The notes under the pieces: generated by a model | Told to the model about the DNA's origin: nothing | The model's input: the letters and a program-made list of their open reading frames with translations, nothing else | The model's database searches: none | Source of the DNA: Lysobacter_C viscosus | GTDB lineage: Bacteria > Pseudomonadota > Gammaproteobacteria > Xanthomonadales > Xanthomonadaceae | Assembly (NCBI RefSeq): GCF_046600715.1 | Contig: NZ_JBJMAV010000010.1 | Span: 33,299 to 97,298 of the forward strand | Direction of reading: 5' to 3' | Length of the DNA: 64,000 bases | In this document: piece after piece, positions 1 to 7,923 of the stretch | Numbering within the stretch: the first letter of the stretch is position 1 | Layout: each line of letters begins with the position of its first letter | Program-made: the position numbers and the translations under genes

Positions 1-1
1 C

Positions 2-130
2 CGGGCTGCAGGCACGAATGCAGGGCAAGTCCTGCTTCAACTTGAGGAGGTGGACAGTGCCCTGTTCAAAGAGCTTGCCGAACTCAGGGGCCGCGGCTAC
101 GCGCTGTTCGTCGAACAGGGCTATGCCTAG
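2..130 (+). CDS. C-terminal end of an unidentified protein (5' truncated by window edge)
   Basis: An open frame enters from the left edge and stops at the TAG at 128-130, giving 42 visible residues. The piece is acidic and probably helical (Leu/Glu-rich, then a Gly-Tyr-rich end). Composition and codon use match the neighbouring genes, so it is probably the tail of a real gene on the same strand as the following cluster. The family cannot be recognised from this fragment. Confidence 0.45.
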   Translation, partial: RAAGTNAGQVLLQLEEVDSALFKELAELRGRGYALFVEQGYA

Positions 131-205
131 CCCCGTGCGCCCGTGGTATTTGTCCATGTCGGACCCGGAATCGCGCCGGGGATCCAGTCACGCGCCGGGC
201 CCGGC

Positions 206-679
206 ATGAGCCTCCCGAAGCTCTTCAGTTGGCGAATCGTGCTGCTCTTCGGCGCCGCCGCCCCCCCGATGGGCGCGCTGGTCTGGTTGACGTTCGTGCC
301 GCGGGTATCGGGTGAACTGTCATTCGGTGAGTTCGCTACCGACGCCCTGCTGTTGTTGGTGGTCGCCCTGCCCTTCTCGTGGGTCCTCGGGCTCGCCCCT
401 TCCTTGGCGGCCGGGCTACTGATGTCGGCGGCCTGCGCGCTGGCGCCGGATGCCGTGGCCGGCCGCCGGGTGGTGCGGGCCCTCCTGGGGGCGGCACTGG
501 GCTACATTGCAACGCTGGCGTACAAGTGGGGCATCTTTGGACCGGCGGACCTCGGGGCGGGGCTTCCGCTGGAAATGATCGGCGCGCTTGCCGCTGCTGC
601 CTGTTCGCTGCTGGTGCGTCCCGAGTGGGTGCGCCCGCACGACTCGGCAAGGCTGAAGACGCTTCGCCGATCACCTTGA
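206..679 (+). CDS. Small integral membrane protein, unknown function
   Basis: 157 residues with about four hydrophobic segments (roughly residues 10-30, 47-75, 90-108 and 122-138) and a basic C-terminus. The frame is open from 143, but the ATG at 206 puts a short basic N-terminus directly before the first membrane segment, so it is preferred. No convincing ribosome binding site is visible. The gene starts a run of small same-strand genes. No family is recognised. Confidence 0.6.
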   Translation: MSLPKLFSWRIVLLFGAAAPPMGALVWLTFVPRVSGELSFGEFATDALLLLVVALPFSWVLGLAPSLAAGLLMSAACALAPDAVAGRRVVRALLGAALGYIATLAYKWGIFGPADLGAGLPLEMIGALAAAACSLLVRPEWVRPHDSARLKTLRRSP

Positions 680-704
680 TCACCGTTGGAACAGGAGGTT
701 CATC

Positions 705-1007
705 GTGGACCATGCATTCATCGCACTGGGCGCGGCGTTCGTCGCCTGGGGGACAGTCGCATTGTGGGCGACGTGGACGCCGCCGGATCTTGCTACTCGA
801 GCTTTCATTCGTCCCGTGCTGCTTCCTGGACGCATTGCGCCAACCCGGCGCACCCGCACGCTCGCTTCGTCCGTCCCGGTTGTGTTCGGCATGTACCTGA
901 TCGCAGCCAGCATCGCCCCCGATGGCCCCCGATGGCCCTCGGTCCTGTTCCTGGTCCTGTTCCTGGTTGCATCCGTGGCATTGCATCTCATGCGCTCTGA
1001 TGGATGA
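705..1007 (+). CDS. Small membrane protein, unknown function
   Basis: 100 residues starting at a GTG preceded by a strong AGGAGG at 693-698, which decides the start. About three hydrophobic segments lie near residues 5-24, 55-72 and 78-94, joined by a basic Arg/Thr-rich loop. It lies 25 bases after the preceding membrane protein and may be cotranscribed with it. No named family is recognised. Confidence 0.65.
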   Translation: MDHAFIALGAAFVAWGTVALWATWTPPDLATRAFIRPVLLPGRIAPTRRTRTLASSVPVVFGMYLIAASIAPDGPRWPSVLFLVLFLVASVALHLMRSDG

Positions 1008-1100
1008 CAATCGACGCGCCGGGCGCCGGTACTACCCAGGCGCCAGGCAGTACGGGCAGATCCGCCCGATTTCCCTGCACCACCACTGAAAGGACGTGAA

Positions 1101-1277
1101 ATGCGCAATTCCGGAAAAGCTCCCACCATGGCCGTATGGGTAATTTCGCTGGTCCTGTTCGTGGTCGCGCTGGTTGCGCACTTCGGCGTGGCGAGCGTTC
1201 CGCAGCCATTCGCCACCTGGTCATGGATCATCGGCTTCGGCCTGCTGCTGGTGGCATGCCGTGTGCGGGGCCTGTAG
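1101..1277 (+). CDS. 58-residue two-helix membrane peptide
   Basis: A very short frame that starts at the ATG at 1101 after a purine-rich AAAGGACG and stops at the TAG at 1275-1277. It has a short basic N-terminus, one hydrophobic helix (about residues 11-30), a loop containing Pro-Gln-Pro and a Trp-rich second helix ending in basic residues. It fits the pattern of the neighbouring membrane proteins. Function is unknown. Confidence 0.55.
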   Translation: MRNSGKAPTMAVWVISLVLFVVALVAHFGVASVPQPFATWSWIIGFGLLLVACRVRGL

Positions 1278-1335
1278 TTCGAAGGCCGACTGCGCCCCGC
1301 CGGTCATTCGAGCCGTTGCCGCCTGATGGCACGGC

Positions 1336-1647
1336 TTGATCCCAAAGCGGGTTGAAAGGGTGGCGTCACGTCTCCAGAAGCAGCGGTTACGCCTGCGTTC
1401 CTGGTGGCACGCTCCGGCCACCAGGCGCGATCGCTTCGTGTCCTGCTTGTTGGGTGCGTGGGCGGGGATATGGCTTGGGATCATCGGGTGCTTGCTACTG
1501 GGGGACGGCGCTGCATCATTGTCGGCACTGTTCCGGGCTGGCCTCGTTTCCGCCACGCTGCTGGCGGTTTTGGGACTGGCATTTCCAAAGGTTGTCAGGT
1601 GCATCGCCCTGCCATTCGCATTCATTGGACTTGGTGGAAGCAACTGA
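1336..1647 (+). CDS. Small membrane protein with basic N-terminus
   Basis: 103 residues. The first 33 are strongly basic (Arg/Lys/Trp) and are followed by three hydrophobic segments (about 37-56, 62-80 and 82-100). The apparent start is a TTG at 1336 with no clear ribosome binding site, so the true start could lie a few codons downstream. A perfect 8-base inverted repeat begins at the stop codon (1640-1647 and 1670-1677). No family is recognised. Confidence 0.5.
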   Translation: MIPKRVERVASRLQKQRLRLRSWWHAPATRRDRFVSCLLGAWAGIWLGIIGCLLLGDGAASLSALFRAGLVSATLLAVLGLAFPKVVRCIALPFAFIGLGGSN

Positions 1648-1756
1648 CTCCCAATCGATGCGGCGCCGCTCAGTTGCGTTGTCCGGCGTGGTTGGCCGCA
1701 TCTGCTCCACTCCCGTTCCGCGCCGTGCGAGTCGGGCCCACCGGGGAGTCGTTTGA

Positions 1757-2158
1757 ATGACCCTGCATCTGCGCGCAGTGCTATCGGTAGCGCTCACTGC
1801 CCTGCTGGCATCGGCCTGCGCAAGCGCACCTCCATCTCAGGCAGTGGTTGCCGGAACCTACGGGTGGTCGCTGGGGTGCTGTATCGGGCTGGAGCTCCGC
1901 CTGGGCGCTGAAGGCAGGTACGAGTTGCAGACCTGGTCGTCCGACATGGAGGCGCCTTCGATGCGGGAAGGCAGGTGGCAGTTCCATGACGGGCGGGTGC
2001 AGCTGGTCCCGGCCGCATCAAGCTCGCTCGGCCTGATCGCATCTCTTGAGGTCGTTACGCGGCACGGCGTGCCCGCGCTTGCCCGGATGGAGGATATTGC
2101 CGGCCAGACGGTGCACGAGAGCAGCCTGCTCAAGCGATTGCCCCGGAGCCCGCGTTAG
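1757..2158 (+). CDS. Putative small lipoprotein
   Basis: 133 residues. A hydrophobic signal sequence ends in a lipobox (Ala-Ser-Ala-Cys, Cys at residue 21), so the protein is probably lipid-anchored. The mature part resembles the lipoprotein at 4669-5067 in layout: Gly-Thr-Tyr near the start, a strand with a Gly-rich turn, then a Gly-Arg-Trp strand and a C-terminal Val/Leu-rich part. This could be a small beta-barrel or lipocalin-like fold. Function is unknown. Confidence 0.65.
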   Translation: MTLHLRAVLSVALTALLASACASAPPSQAVVAGTYGWSLGCCIGLELRLGAEGRYELQTWSSDMEAPSMREGRWQFHDGRVQLVPAASSSLGLIASLEVVTRHGVPALARMEDIAGQTVHESSLLKRLPRSPR

Positions 2159-2226
2159 CGTCAGGTCGCAGTGGGCGCGCGCGCGCCCCCTGCCTTGGCC
2201 TGGAAGAACCTTGACCTGGAGGAATC

Positions 2227-2580
2227 TTGAAACCGATCACTGCCGCCATCCTGGCCATCGCCCTGCTGCCGTCGTGTTCCACCTCCGGGCAAAGCGCCAC
2301 TCCCTGGCTCGAGTGCGCGAAGGCCGAGGCCATCGGGCTGATGGAGGTTGGAATCCCCTCGTCGTGGCCATCCACCAACTCGCTGCCCGAAGGCCTTGCC
2401 GTGCAAATCGCGTCTCTGGGCACCCACCCACCCGGCGTGGTCCATGACGCGTTCTACCGAACGCTGCACCTGGTTCAATCGGAGAATGCGTTCTACCTGC
2501 AGCAGACGGGTGGCATTGCAGGTATCGACCGCCTGTACGGGCCCATTCCACTATCGGGGCGCTGCATGCACCGTCGTTGA
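2227..2580 (+). CDS. Putative lipoprotein, unknown function
   Basis: 117 residues, starting at a TTG behind GGAGGAA. The signal sequence ends in Leu-Pro-Ser-Cys (Cys 17), a usable lipobox. The mature part has two further cysteines (Cys 29 and one near the C-terminus) that could form a disulfide in the periplasm. It is the third gene of this run with an export signal. No family is recognised. Confidence 0.6.
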   Translation: MKPITAAILAIALLPSCSTSGQSATPWLECAKAEAIGLMEVGIPSSWPSTNSLPEGLAVQIASLGTHPPGVVHDAFYRTLHLVQSENAFYLQQTGGIAGIDRLYGPIPLSGRCMHRR

Positions 2581-2723
2581 CCACGCCTCGGGAGGCCCGC
2601 GATGCGTCCGGTCGGGGCAGCGAGGGTTCATCGCTTTTTTTTGTTCTGCCAGGGAGGGCATGAAATGATCGCGGAAAGGGGTGTGACCGGCATTGACGAC
2701 GCGGTACCCGACGGCTTGCGTCG

Positions 2724-3137
2724 ATGAGTGGATTCATGGGCGGGGTGAAGGCGAAACCGGAAAGAATCATCGGCAACGTGGCCGTCGCCAGCCTGCTTGG
2801 CGGCGTTCCGGCAGGTGCGGTACTGGCGACGATGGGGGTGGCTGTGCACGCAACACCGCCTTCGGCGCTCGACGGGCTGCAAGCCGTTGCCCAGAGCGCA
2901 CTACTGGGCCCGGTCGTATCCTTCGTGTTCGGCGCCCTCTACCTGGCTCCGGCGCTTGCCCTGCTTCGCCGTACCGGCTTCGCCGGCCCACTGGTTGCGG
3001 TTGTCCTGACTGCAGTTCCGGTCGCGGCGCTCGCCCAAGACAGCCCAAGGGCGGGACTTATCGGGGTGGGATTGGCAGTTCCGGTACTGCTGGTCTTCTG
3101 TCGTCTTGCCTACGGCAACCGGGCGGTTGAGCGGTAG
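2724..3137 (+). CDS. Small membrane protein
   Basis: 137 residues beginning at an ATG behind a poor ribosome binding site; a second ATG four codons later is an equally possible start. Four or five hydrophobic segments cover most of the length, with a short basic N-terminus and a basic C-terminal tail, so the N-terminus is likely cytoplasmic. No catalytic motif or known family is visible. It is followed by another small membrane gene at 3235. Confidence 0.6.
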   Translation: MSGFMGGVKAKPERIIGNVAVASLLGGVPAGAVLATMGVAVHATPPSALDGLQAVAQSALLGPVVSFVFGALYLAPALALLRRTGFAGPLVAVVLTAVPVAALAQDSPRAGLIGVGLAVPVLLVFCRLAYGNRAVER

Positions 3138-3234
3138 CATCGCCCGCGACGTCAACCGCAGCTTGCTGGAGTGCTGCCTCGCGCGCATGGTGCCACGCGG
3201 GACTGCGACGGGTTTGAAAAAGGAGGTCAGGCTC

Positions 3235-3444
3235 ATGGGAAGGAAGTTCTGGTTGAAGCGATTTGTCGTTGCACTGCTGGTTGCCGGCGCCCTGCTTTTC
3301 GCGGTCGAGCTCGCCAAGGGACATGATCCAGGCGATGCGGCGGTGTTGGCAGCCCTGTGGGGCGCACTGTCGGCGGCGCTTTTCACCTTGATCGGCTACC
3401 TCCGCTACCGGCGCGATCCGGCATGCATGGTGCCGCGGTCATAG
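3235..3444 (+). CDS. Small two-helix membrane protein
   Basis: 69 residues. A strong AAGGAGG at 3220-3226 supports the ATG at 3235, although the frame is open from 3106. A basic start leads into one membrane helix (about residues 12-28), an Asp-rich loop and a second helix (about 38-58), ending in a basic tail. No family is recognised. Confidence 0.6.
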   Translation: MGRKFWLKRFVVALLVAGALLFAVELAKGHDPGDAAVLAALWGALSAALFTLIGYLRYRRDPACMVPRS

Positions 3445-3562
3445 CGACCGCCGGCGGTCGGCGCCGATGCCCACGCTGCGCCCGGCACGGGAGTGCTTGC
3501 GCCAGTCCATTACCGGCCAACCCGTGCAGAGCGGTCTTGGCCCGGCCAAGGAGTCAGGCGGC

Positions 3563-4051
3563 TTGAGATATCTGGTTTTCGGCAATTCGGGTTCCGGCAA
3601 GAGCACGCTGGCCCGGCAGCTGGGGAAGACACACGGGCTGCCCCACCTCGACCTCGACTCCATCGTCTGGGAGCCGGGCAAGGTGGCCGTGGAGCGACCG
3701 CGCGAGTCCATCGACGCGTCCCTGCAGGCATTCCTGGCGGCGAATGACCGCTGGGTCATCGAAGGCTGCTACGGCGAACTGGTCCAGGCCGCGTCCGTCC
3801 ACTGCACCGAACTGGTGTTCCTCAACCCCGGGCTGGAAACGTGCCTGCGGCACAACCGCCTGCGGCCCTGGGAGCCCCACAAGTACGCCTCCAAAGAGGC
3901 GCAGGACGCCATGCTGGAAACCCTGCAGGCGTGGGTCGGGGGCTACTACGAGCGGCGGGACCCCTGGTCGTACCATGCGCACCGCCGCATCTTCGATGCG
4001 TTTGCAGGCAACAAGAGCGAGCGGCCGGGCGTGGGCGATGTCGCGCGCTGA
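3563..4051 (+). CDS. P-loop nucleotide kinase (shikimate/adenylate-kinase-like)
   Basis: 162 residues from a TTG at 3563 that follows AAGGAG; the longer frame from 3467 adds a stretch without conserved features. The protein opens with a strand followed by a P-loop (Gly-Asn-Ser-Gly-Ser-Gly-Lys-Ser-Thr), then the Leu-Asp-Leu-Asp segment typical of small kinases that bind substrate next to the P-loop, and a Trp-Val-Ile-Glu-Gly-Cys-Tyr strand seen in FlaR/topology-modulation-like ATPases. The substrate cannot be told from sequence. It is probably cytoplasmic and the only clear enzyme in this part of the cluster. Confidence 0.75.
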   Translation: MRYLVFGNSGSGKSTLARQLGKTHGLPHLDLDSIVWEPGKVAVERPRESIDASLQAFLAANDRWVIEGCYGELVQAASVHCTELVFLNPGLETCLRHNRLRPWEPHKYASKEAQDAMLETLQAWVGGYYERRDPWSYHAHRRIFDAFAGNKSERPGVGDVAR

Positions 4052-4218
4052 CGGCAGGCATGCCGGGGCCGGGCCAGCGGACGCCCGGATGATGCGAACA
4101 GGCCCCTCTGCACGATGCATGGAGTGGAATTGAAGCGCAGGCCCAGGTCGTTCCATGGCCCATCGGCGAAGGGACGTCGCCGGGGTGGTACGCCCGTGGG
4201 CGTGGTGAGGCAACAGTG

Positions 4219-4626
4219 ATGCACAACGTGTCGCTTGCGGTCGTGGCGATGGCCGGGCTCTTCTTCGTGGCGCTGGGAGCGCTCTCCCTGTTGGCGCCGT
4301 CCGCGGCGCGCCGGTTCCTGCTCGGATTCGCCAGCTCCCCGCGCAAGCACTACCTGGAGCTTGCGGTCCGGCTGGTGGTGGGCGCTGCCTTCCTGCTGGC
4401 CGCACCACGCACCGCCTTGCCGACGGCCCTCAGCGTCTTCGGCGGGATCATGCTGGCCACGACTGCAGGCCTGCTGCTGGTGCCCTGGCGCTGGCATCAT
4501 CGCTTCGCACGGCGTGCCGTTCCGGAAGCCTTGCGGTTCCTTCCGCTGCTGGGTGCTGCCTCGGCCGTGCTGGGTGGACTGGTCTTGTGGGCGGCGCTGG
4601 GCGGCGCCGCGGGGAACATCATCTGA
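4219..4626 (+). CDS. Four-helix membrane protein, unknown function
   Basis: 135 residues. GTG at 4216 and ATG at 4219 are adjacent candidate starts; the ATG is preferred. Hydrophobic segments lie near residues 4-26, 45-63, 70-86 and 105-130, with an Arg-rich loop between the first two and a His/Arg-rich loop between the third and fourth. The layout resembles small DoxX- or DUF4345-like membrane proteins, but the family assignment is only a guess. The next gene starts 42 bases downstream. Confidence 0.6.
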   Translation: MHNVSLAVVAMAGLFFVALGALSLLAPSAARRFLLGFASSPRKHYLELAVRLVVGAAFLLAAPRTALPTALSVFGGIMLATTAGLLLVPWRWHHRFARRAVPEALRFLPLLGAASAVLGGLVLWAALGGAAGNII

Positions 4627-4668
4627 GCCGCCAGGGTGGGCACCAACCCGTTCGAGGACCTGGACAGC

Positions 4669-5067
4669 ATGCGAAAGACCATCGTGACCGTCGCGTTCGT
4701 CCTGGCGCTTGCGGGCTGTGCCACCGATTCGATCGTCCATGCCACCCCGGATGAACTGCCCGGCACCTACTACAGCGGTGATGGGCTCGGCCGCAACATC
4801 ACCGTTGTCCTCCGGCCCGACGGCAGCTTCTCCAGCAACTGGCAGGGCTGCCTGGGTGTCTATGGCCAAGCCGAGGGAAGCTGGCGGCTGCAGGGCGACC
4901 AGCTTCTCTTCCACTCCGCCAGCGAGCAGGAGATGCTGGCCGGCTACCTGAGAAGCGCGACCACGGTCAGGCACGGGGGAAAGCTGGGGTTCGCGCGCGC
5001 CCAGGATGTGGAGCGCGACAGAATCAACGAGCGGCTGGTGTTTACCCGCCAGGCGAGCGGGCAATGA
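4669..5067 (+). CDS. Putative small lipoprotein, relative of the 1757 lipoprotein
   Basis: 132 residues from the ATG at 4669; the open frame extends back to 4636, but this start gives a proper signal peptide ending in Leu-Ala-Gly-Cys (Cys 17). The mature part has a Gly-Thr-Tyr-Tyr strand, an Arg-Pro-Asp-Gly-Ser turn and a Gly-Ser-Trp-Arg-Leu strand, the same order of elements as in the lipoprotein at 1757-2158. The two may be diverged paralogues. It is likely anchored in a membrane facing the periplasm. Confidence 0.65.
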   Translation: MRKTIVTVAFVLALAGCATDSIVHATPDELPGTYYSGDGLGRNITVVLRPDGSFSSNWQGCLGVYGQAEGSWRLQGDQLLFHSASEQEMLAGYLRSATTVRHGGKLGFARAQDVERDRINERLVFTRQASGQ

Positions 5068-5124
5068 GGCTGGCGGGCACGTCGGAATCGACCTCCCCGG
5101 GTCGCACCCTGTGCGCACGGCGAC

Positions 5125-5529
5125 ATGCGTCGGGCCGGTAACGCAATGACGCACGCACGCCGGGCCATCGTGGTCACCGGCGTTCTCCTGCCCTACCTGG
5201 CGCGCCTGCCGGGTGGACTGGAGTGGCTGGCGCAATACACGGCCGCGGGAGCGCTGGGATTCCTGCTGCTGGGGGTGTTGAACGCGATCACGTGGGGGAG
5301 CGTGCTGGCCTGGACCGCGGTCTATCGGCGCCCGGCATTGCTGGTGCTGCCAGCCGCGGCAGGCTTTGGCTTTGCGGGGTACTGGCACTACACGCTGGAC
5401 CTGGCCTCCGATCCCAATGCCGCGATCGGCGTGGCAGTGATCCCCTTCTGGTCGCTGGTGCCCGTTGCACTCGCGGGGGGCGTCGGCTACCTGCTGGACA
5501 GGCATCCTGGCAAGGGGGATAACCGCTGA
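5125..5529 (+). CDS. Small membrane protein
   Basis: 134 residues if translated from the ATG at 5125; an in-frame ATG at 5146 would give 127. Four hydrophobic segments are visible, with a Trp-rich stretch (Gly-Tyr-Trp-His-Tyr) before a short Asp-containing loop, and a basic C-terminus. No motif points to a function. It belongs to the same run of small membrane genes. Confidence 0.55.
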   Translation: MRRAGNAMTHARRAIVVTGVLLPYLARLPGGLEWLAQYTAAGALGFLLLGVLNAITWGSVLAWTAVYRRPALLVLPAAAGFGFAGYWHYTLDLASDPNAAIGVAVIPFWSLVPVALAGGVGYLLDRHPGKGDNR

Positions 5530-5702
5530 CGCGGGCGCATTGAACGACCCGTGTGCCGGCATTGCCATTGCCGCAGGGCGCGTCCCTGGCGGTGGTTGCA
5601 CGACCCGCGTTCGGCTAGCCTCGCGCAGGTCCCTTCCCACGGCGGCGGGCGAGTCCGTCGGCTGGCCCCGCTTCCGGGGTCGATTGGCAACAGGAGAACG
5701 TG

Positions 5703-5978
5703 ATGACCCGGTATCTGATCGAACGCGAGATTGCGGGCGCCGGCGACATGTCGGAGCAGGCATTGCGCGACGCCTCGAGCCACTCCAATTCGGTCCTGGC
5801 CGACATGGGCCCGGACATCCAGTGGGTGCACAGCTATGTCGCCGGTGACAGGATCTATTGCGTCTACGAGGCGCCCAGCGAGGACCTCATCCGCGAGCAC
5901 GCCCGGCGGTCGGGGTTTCCGGCCAACAGGATCAGCCCGATCAGCGCCGTGATCGATCCTTCCACGGCAACCCGATGA
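5703..5978 (+). CDS. DUF4242 (SCO4226-like) small protein
   Basis: 91 residues starting at an ATG six bases after AGGAG; a GTG at 5700 directly precedes it. The pattern Tyr-Leu-Ile-Glu-Arg-Glu at the start, a helix rich in Ala/Ser, then Val-His-Ser-Tyr-Val and Ile-Tyr-Cys-Val-Tyr-Glu-Ala matches DUF4242 proteins. These small ferredoxin-like-fold proteins include the nickel-binding SCO4226 of Streptomyces. Metal binding here is inferred from the family, not shown. Probably cytoplasmic. Confidence 0.75.
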   Translation: MTRYLIEREIAGAGDMSEQALRDASSHSNSVLADMGPDIQWVHSYVAGDRIYCVYEAPSEDLIREHARRSGFPANRISPISAVIDPSTATR

Positions 5979-6059
5979 CGGGTTGAATTCCCCGGGCGTC
6001 CCTGGCCGGGCCTTCGTGGAGGCCCGGCCTTGATCGTTTTCCATCTTGAGGAGAGGCAA

Positions 6060-6437
6060 GTGAAGTGTCCCAAGTGCAACCTGCAAATGAGCGCGCTGAT
6101 GTGCGAGGGCGTGGAAATCGACCGGTGTCCCGGCTGCGCCGGCCTGTGGTTCGACGCCTTCGAGCATGAGCAGCTCAAGGAGCTGGGTGGAGCGGATACG
6201 TTGGATTCCGCGCCCGGATCCACGCCGGTGCAGCAGGCCGGTGCGACTCCCTGCCCCAGGTGCCGGCAGCCGATGATCCAGATGGTCGTTGCCGGCCAGC
6301 CGCACATCGCATACGAGTCCTGTGGCGTGTGCCACGGCGTCTTCTTCGACGCGGGGGAGTTCAACGACTTCCGCGAGGAGACGTTCGGCGAGAAGCTGCG
6401 CGCGACCTTCGGCGTCGCCCGTTCAACCGGTGGCTGA
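6060..6437 (+). CDS. Zinc-ribbon protein of the zf-TFIIB type, two ribbons
   Basis: 125 residues from a GTG at 6060 behind GAGGAGAGG; the frame is open from 6030. Two zinc ribbons are visible. The first has Cys-Pro-Lys-Cys at residues 3-6 and Cys-Pro-Gly-Cys at 23-26, followed by the hallmark Gly-Leu-Trp-Phe-Asp. The second has Cys-Pro-Arg-Cys and Cys-Gly-Val-Cys followed by Gly-Val-Phe-Phe-Asp. This duplicated layout is typical of zf-TFIIB-domain proteins, which are widespread and functionally uncharacterised in bacteria. The region between the ribbons is acidic and Gly/Ala-rich. Confidence 0.85.
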   Translation: MKCPKCNLQMSALMCEGVEIDRCPGCAGLWFDAFEHEQLKELGGADTLDSAPGSTPVQQAGATPCPRCRQPMIQMVVAGQPHIAYESCGVCHGVFFDAGEFNDFREETFGEKLRATFGVARSTGG

Positions 6438-6514
6438 GCAGCCGCAGTCCGTCGTAGCGGGCGCAACTCCAGTATCGGCGCCCTGCCCGCGGGCGCGCAC
6501 GGCTCCCAGGAACC

Positions 6515-7003
6515 ATGGACGAATCCAGCATCGCCCGTTACATCCTCGATCGCTTCCCCGGCATCGTGCCGGTGCAGGCCTGGGGTGAAACCTCCTTCTT
6601 CTACAACCCGGGCCGCGCACTTCCGCGCGGGGTCTACTTCGCCACCCTGAAGTCCAGCGATGGCGACAACGACCGTGCCTCGCAGCTGGACCGCCCGTCC
6701 GTGTTCCGCCTCAACATCGGGGTGGGCAAGGCCATCTACCGGTCCCTGTTCGGCGCCCCGCCGGGGCGACCGGCCGCGGGGGGCGTGGTCGACACGGCGC
6801 ACGACTTCACCGCCCTGGACACGGTGTTGCCGCACCCGGTCTACGGCTGGATGTCGTGGGTCTGCGTGCTCAACCCGGGGCCGGCCACGTTCGAGTCGGT
6901 CAAGCCGCTGCTGGCCGAGGCCCATGGCCTGGCCGAGCAGAAGTTCCGCAAGCGCCTGGGGGCGGCGGGGGGAGTACGTTCAATGCGGCCGACGGTCACC
7001 TGA
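6515..7003 (+). CDS. DUF6194 family protein
   Basis: 162 residues. It shows a helix ending in Phe-Pro-Gly, the Trp-Gly-Glu-Thr-Ser-Phe-Phe-Tyr segment, a strand with Phe-Arg-Leu-Asn-Ile-Gly-Val-Gly, and the Asp-Thr-Val-Leu-Pro-His-Pro-Val-Tyr-Gly-Trp block followed by Trp-Val-Cys-Val-Leu-Asn-Pro. That order matches the DUF6194 family of small cytoplasmic proteins of unknown function. The last roughly 15 residues (Gly/Ala/Arg-rich) look unconserved. Confidence 0.75.
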   Translation: MDESSIARYILDRFPGIVPVQAWGETSFFYNPGRALPRGVYFATLKSSDGDNDRASQLDRPSVFRLNIGVGKAIYRSLFGAPPGRPAAGGVVDTAHDFTALDTVLPHPVYGWMSWVCVLNPGPATFESVKPLLAEAHGLAEQKFRKRLGAAGGVRSMRPTVT

Positions 7004-7064
7004 TCGGCAGCGCTCGCGTCCCATGCACGCCACCGTGCACGTGTGTGTCAAAAGGAGTCATCCA

Positions 7065-7415
7065 ATGAAGGTCAAACGCATCGTCGCCAACCTCGCGGCC
7101 GGACAGCCCGAACAGGCCGATGGCTTCTACCGCGGGATCCTCGGCCTGGATCTGGCCATGGACCACGGCTGGATCCGTACCTACGCCGGCGCATCGCGCT
7201 CGACCGTGCAGGTCAGCATTGCTTCGCAAGGGGGTTCGGACACCGCGGTACCGGATCTTTCCATCGAGGTGGATGACCTGGATGAGGCGTTGCGACGGGT
7301 GCGCGACGCGGGCATCGCCCTGGAGTACGGACCGGCGATCGAACCCTGGGGCGTGCGGCGGTTCTATGTACGCGACCCGCTCGGCAACCTGGTCAACATC
7401 CTCCAGCATGGCTAG
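7065..7415 (+). CDS. VOC (glyoxalase/bleomycin-resistance) family protein
   Basis: 116 residues behind AAAGGAG. It has the two beta-alpha-beta-beta-beta halves of the vicinal oxygen chelate fold: a helix ending in Phe-Tyr-Arg-Gly-Ile-Leu-Gly-Leu in the first half, and Ile-Glu-Val-Asp-Asp-Leu-Asp-Glu-Ala plus Phe-Tyr-Val-Arg-Asp-Pro-Leu-Gly-Asn-Leu-Val in the second. Family members bind a metal or small molecule between the halves and include glyoxalases, dioxygenases and antibiotic-binding proteins. The exact substrate cannot be assigned. Confidence 0.85.
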   Translation: MKVKRIVANLAAGQPEQADGFYRGILGLDLAMDHGWIRTYAGASRSTVQVSIASQGGSDTAVPDLSIEVDDLDEALRRVRDAGIALEYGPAIEPWGVRRFYVRDPLGNLVNILQHG

Positions 7416-7490
7416 TGCCTGGGGATGCGCGCGGGTGCGTCGAGGCCACCGCAATGACCTGCACGCACACGGCCGGGAGGACCCGTCGTG

Positions 7491-7850
7491 ATGCTCTACC
7501 TTGCGGCACTGCTGGTTGCGCTGCTGGGCCTGGCCCATTCGGTGCTGGGCGAGCGCTACATCCTGGTACGCCTGTTCCGTCGCGACCTGCCCAAGCTGTT
7601 CGGCGGCCCCGACTTCACCCGTCGCACCCTGCGCTTTGCCTGGCACCTGACAACGCTGCTGGCATGGACCCTGGCCGCCCTGCTGGTGCAGATCGCAGGC
7701 CCGCATTCGCCAAGCTCGCTGGCCGCGTCGATCGGTTGGGCGCTACTCGCCTGCGGCCTGCTGCCGCTGGTCATCACGCGTGGCCGCCACATCTCCTGGC
7801 TGGTGCTGTTCGCGGCGGGCGCCCTGTGCCTTGCGTGGGCCGCGCAATGA
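7491..7850 (+). CDS. Small membrane protein
   Basis: 119 residues; GTG at 7488 and ATG at 7491 are adjacent and the ATG is preferred. A first hydrophobic segment is followed by a basic cytoplasmic-looking stretch (Arg-Arg-Asp-Leu-Pro-Lys), then three more hydrophobic segments. There is no recognised family. It sits 72 bases after the VOC gene on the same strand. Confidence 0.6.
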   Translation: MLYLAALLVALLGLAHSVLGERYILVRLFRRDLPKLFGGPDFTRRTLRFAWHLTTLLAWTLAALLVQIAGPHSPSSLAASIGWALLACGLLPLVITRGRHISWLVLFAAGALCLAWAAQ

Positions 7851-7923
7851 GGACGGTCCCGGTTGCGGCCAACCTCCGGCCCGCCATTGGAAGACTCCGT
7901 CCATGCGGGCGCGGGGGCGAAGC

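Noticed and set aside
3946..5763. A 605-codon minus-strand frame across several small genes.
   Set aside because: Low-complexity composition without domains. The plus-strand genes there have signal peptides, lipobox or ribosome sites.
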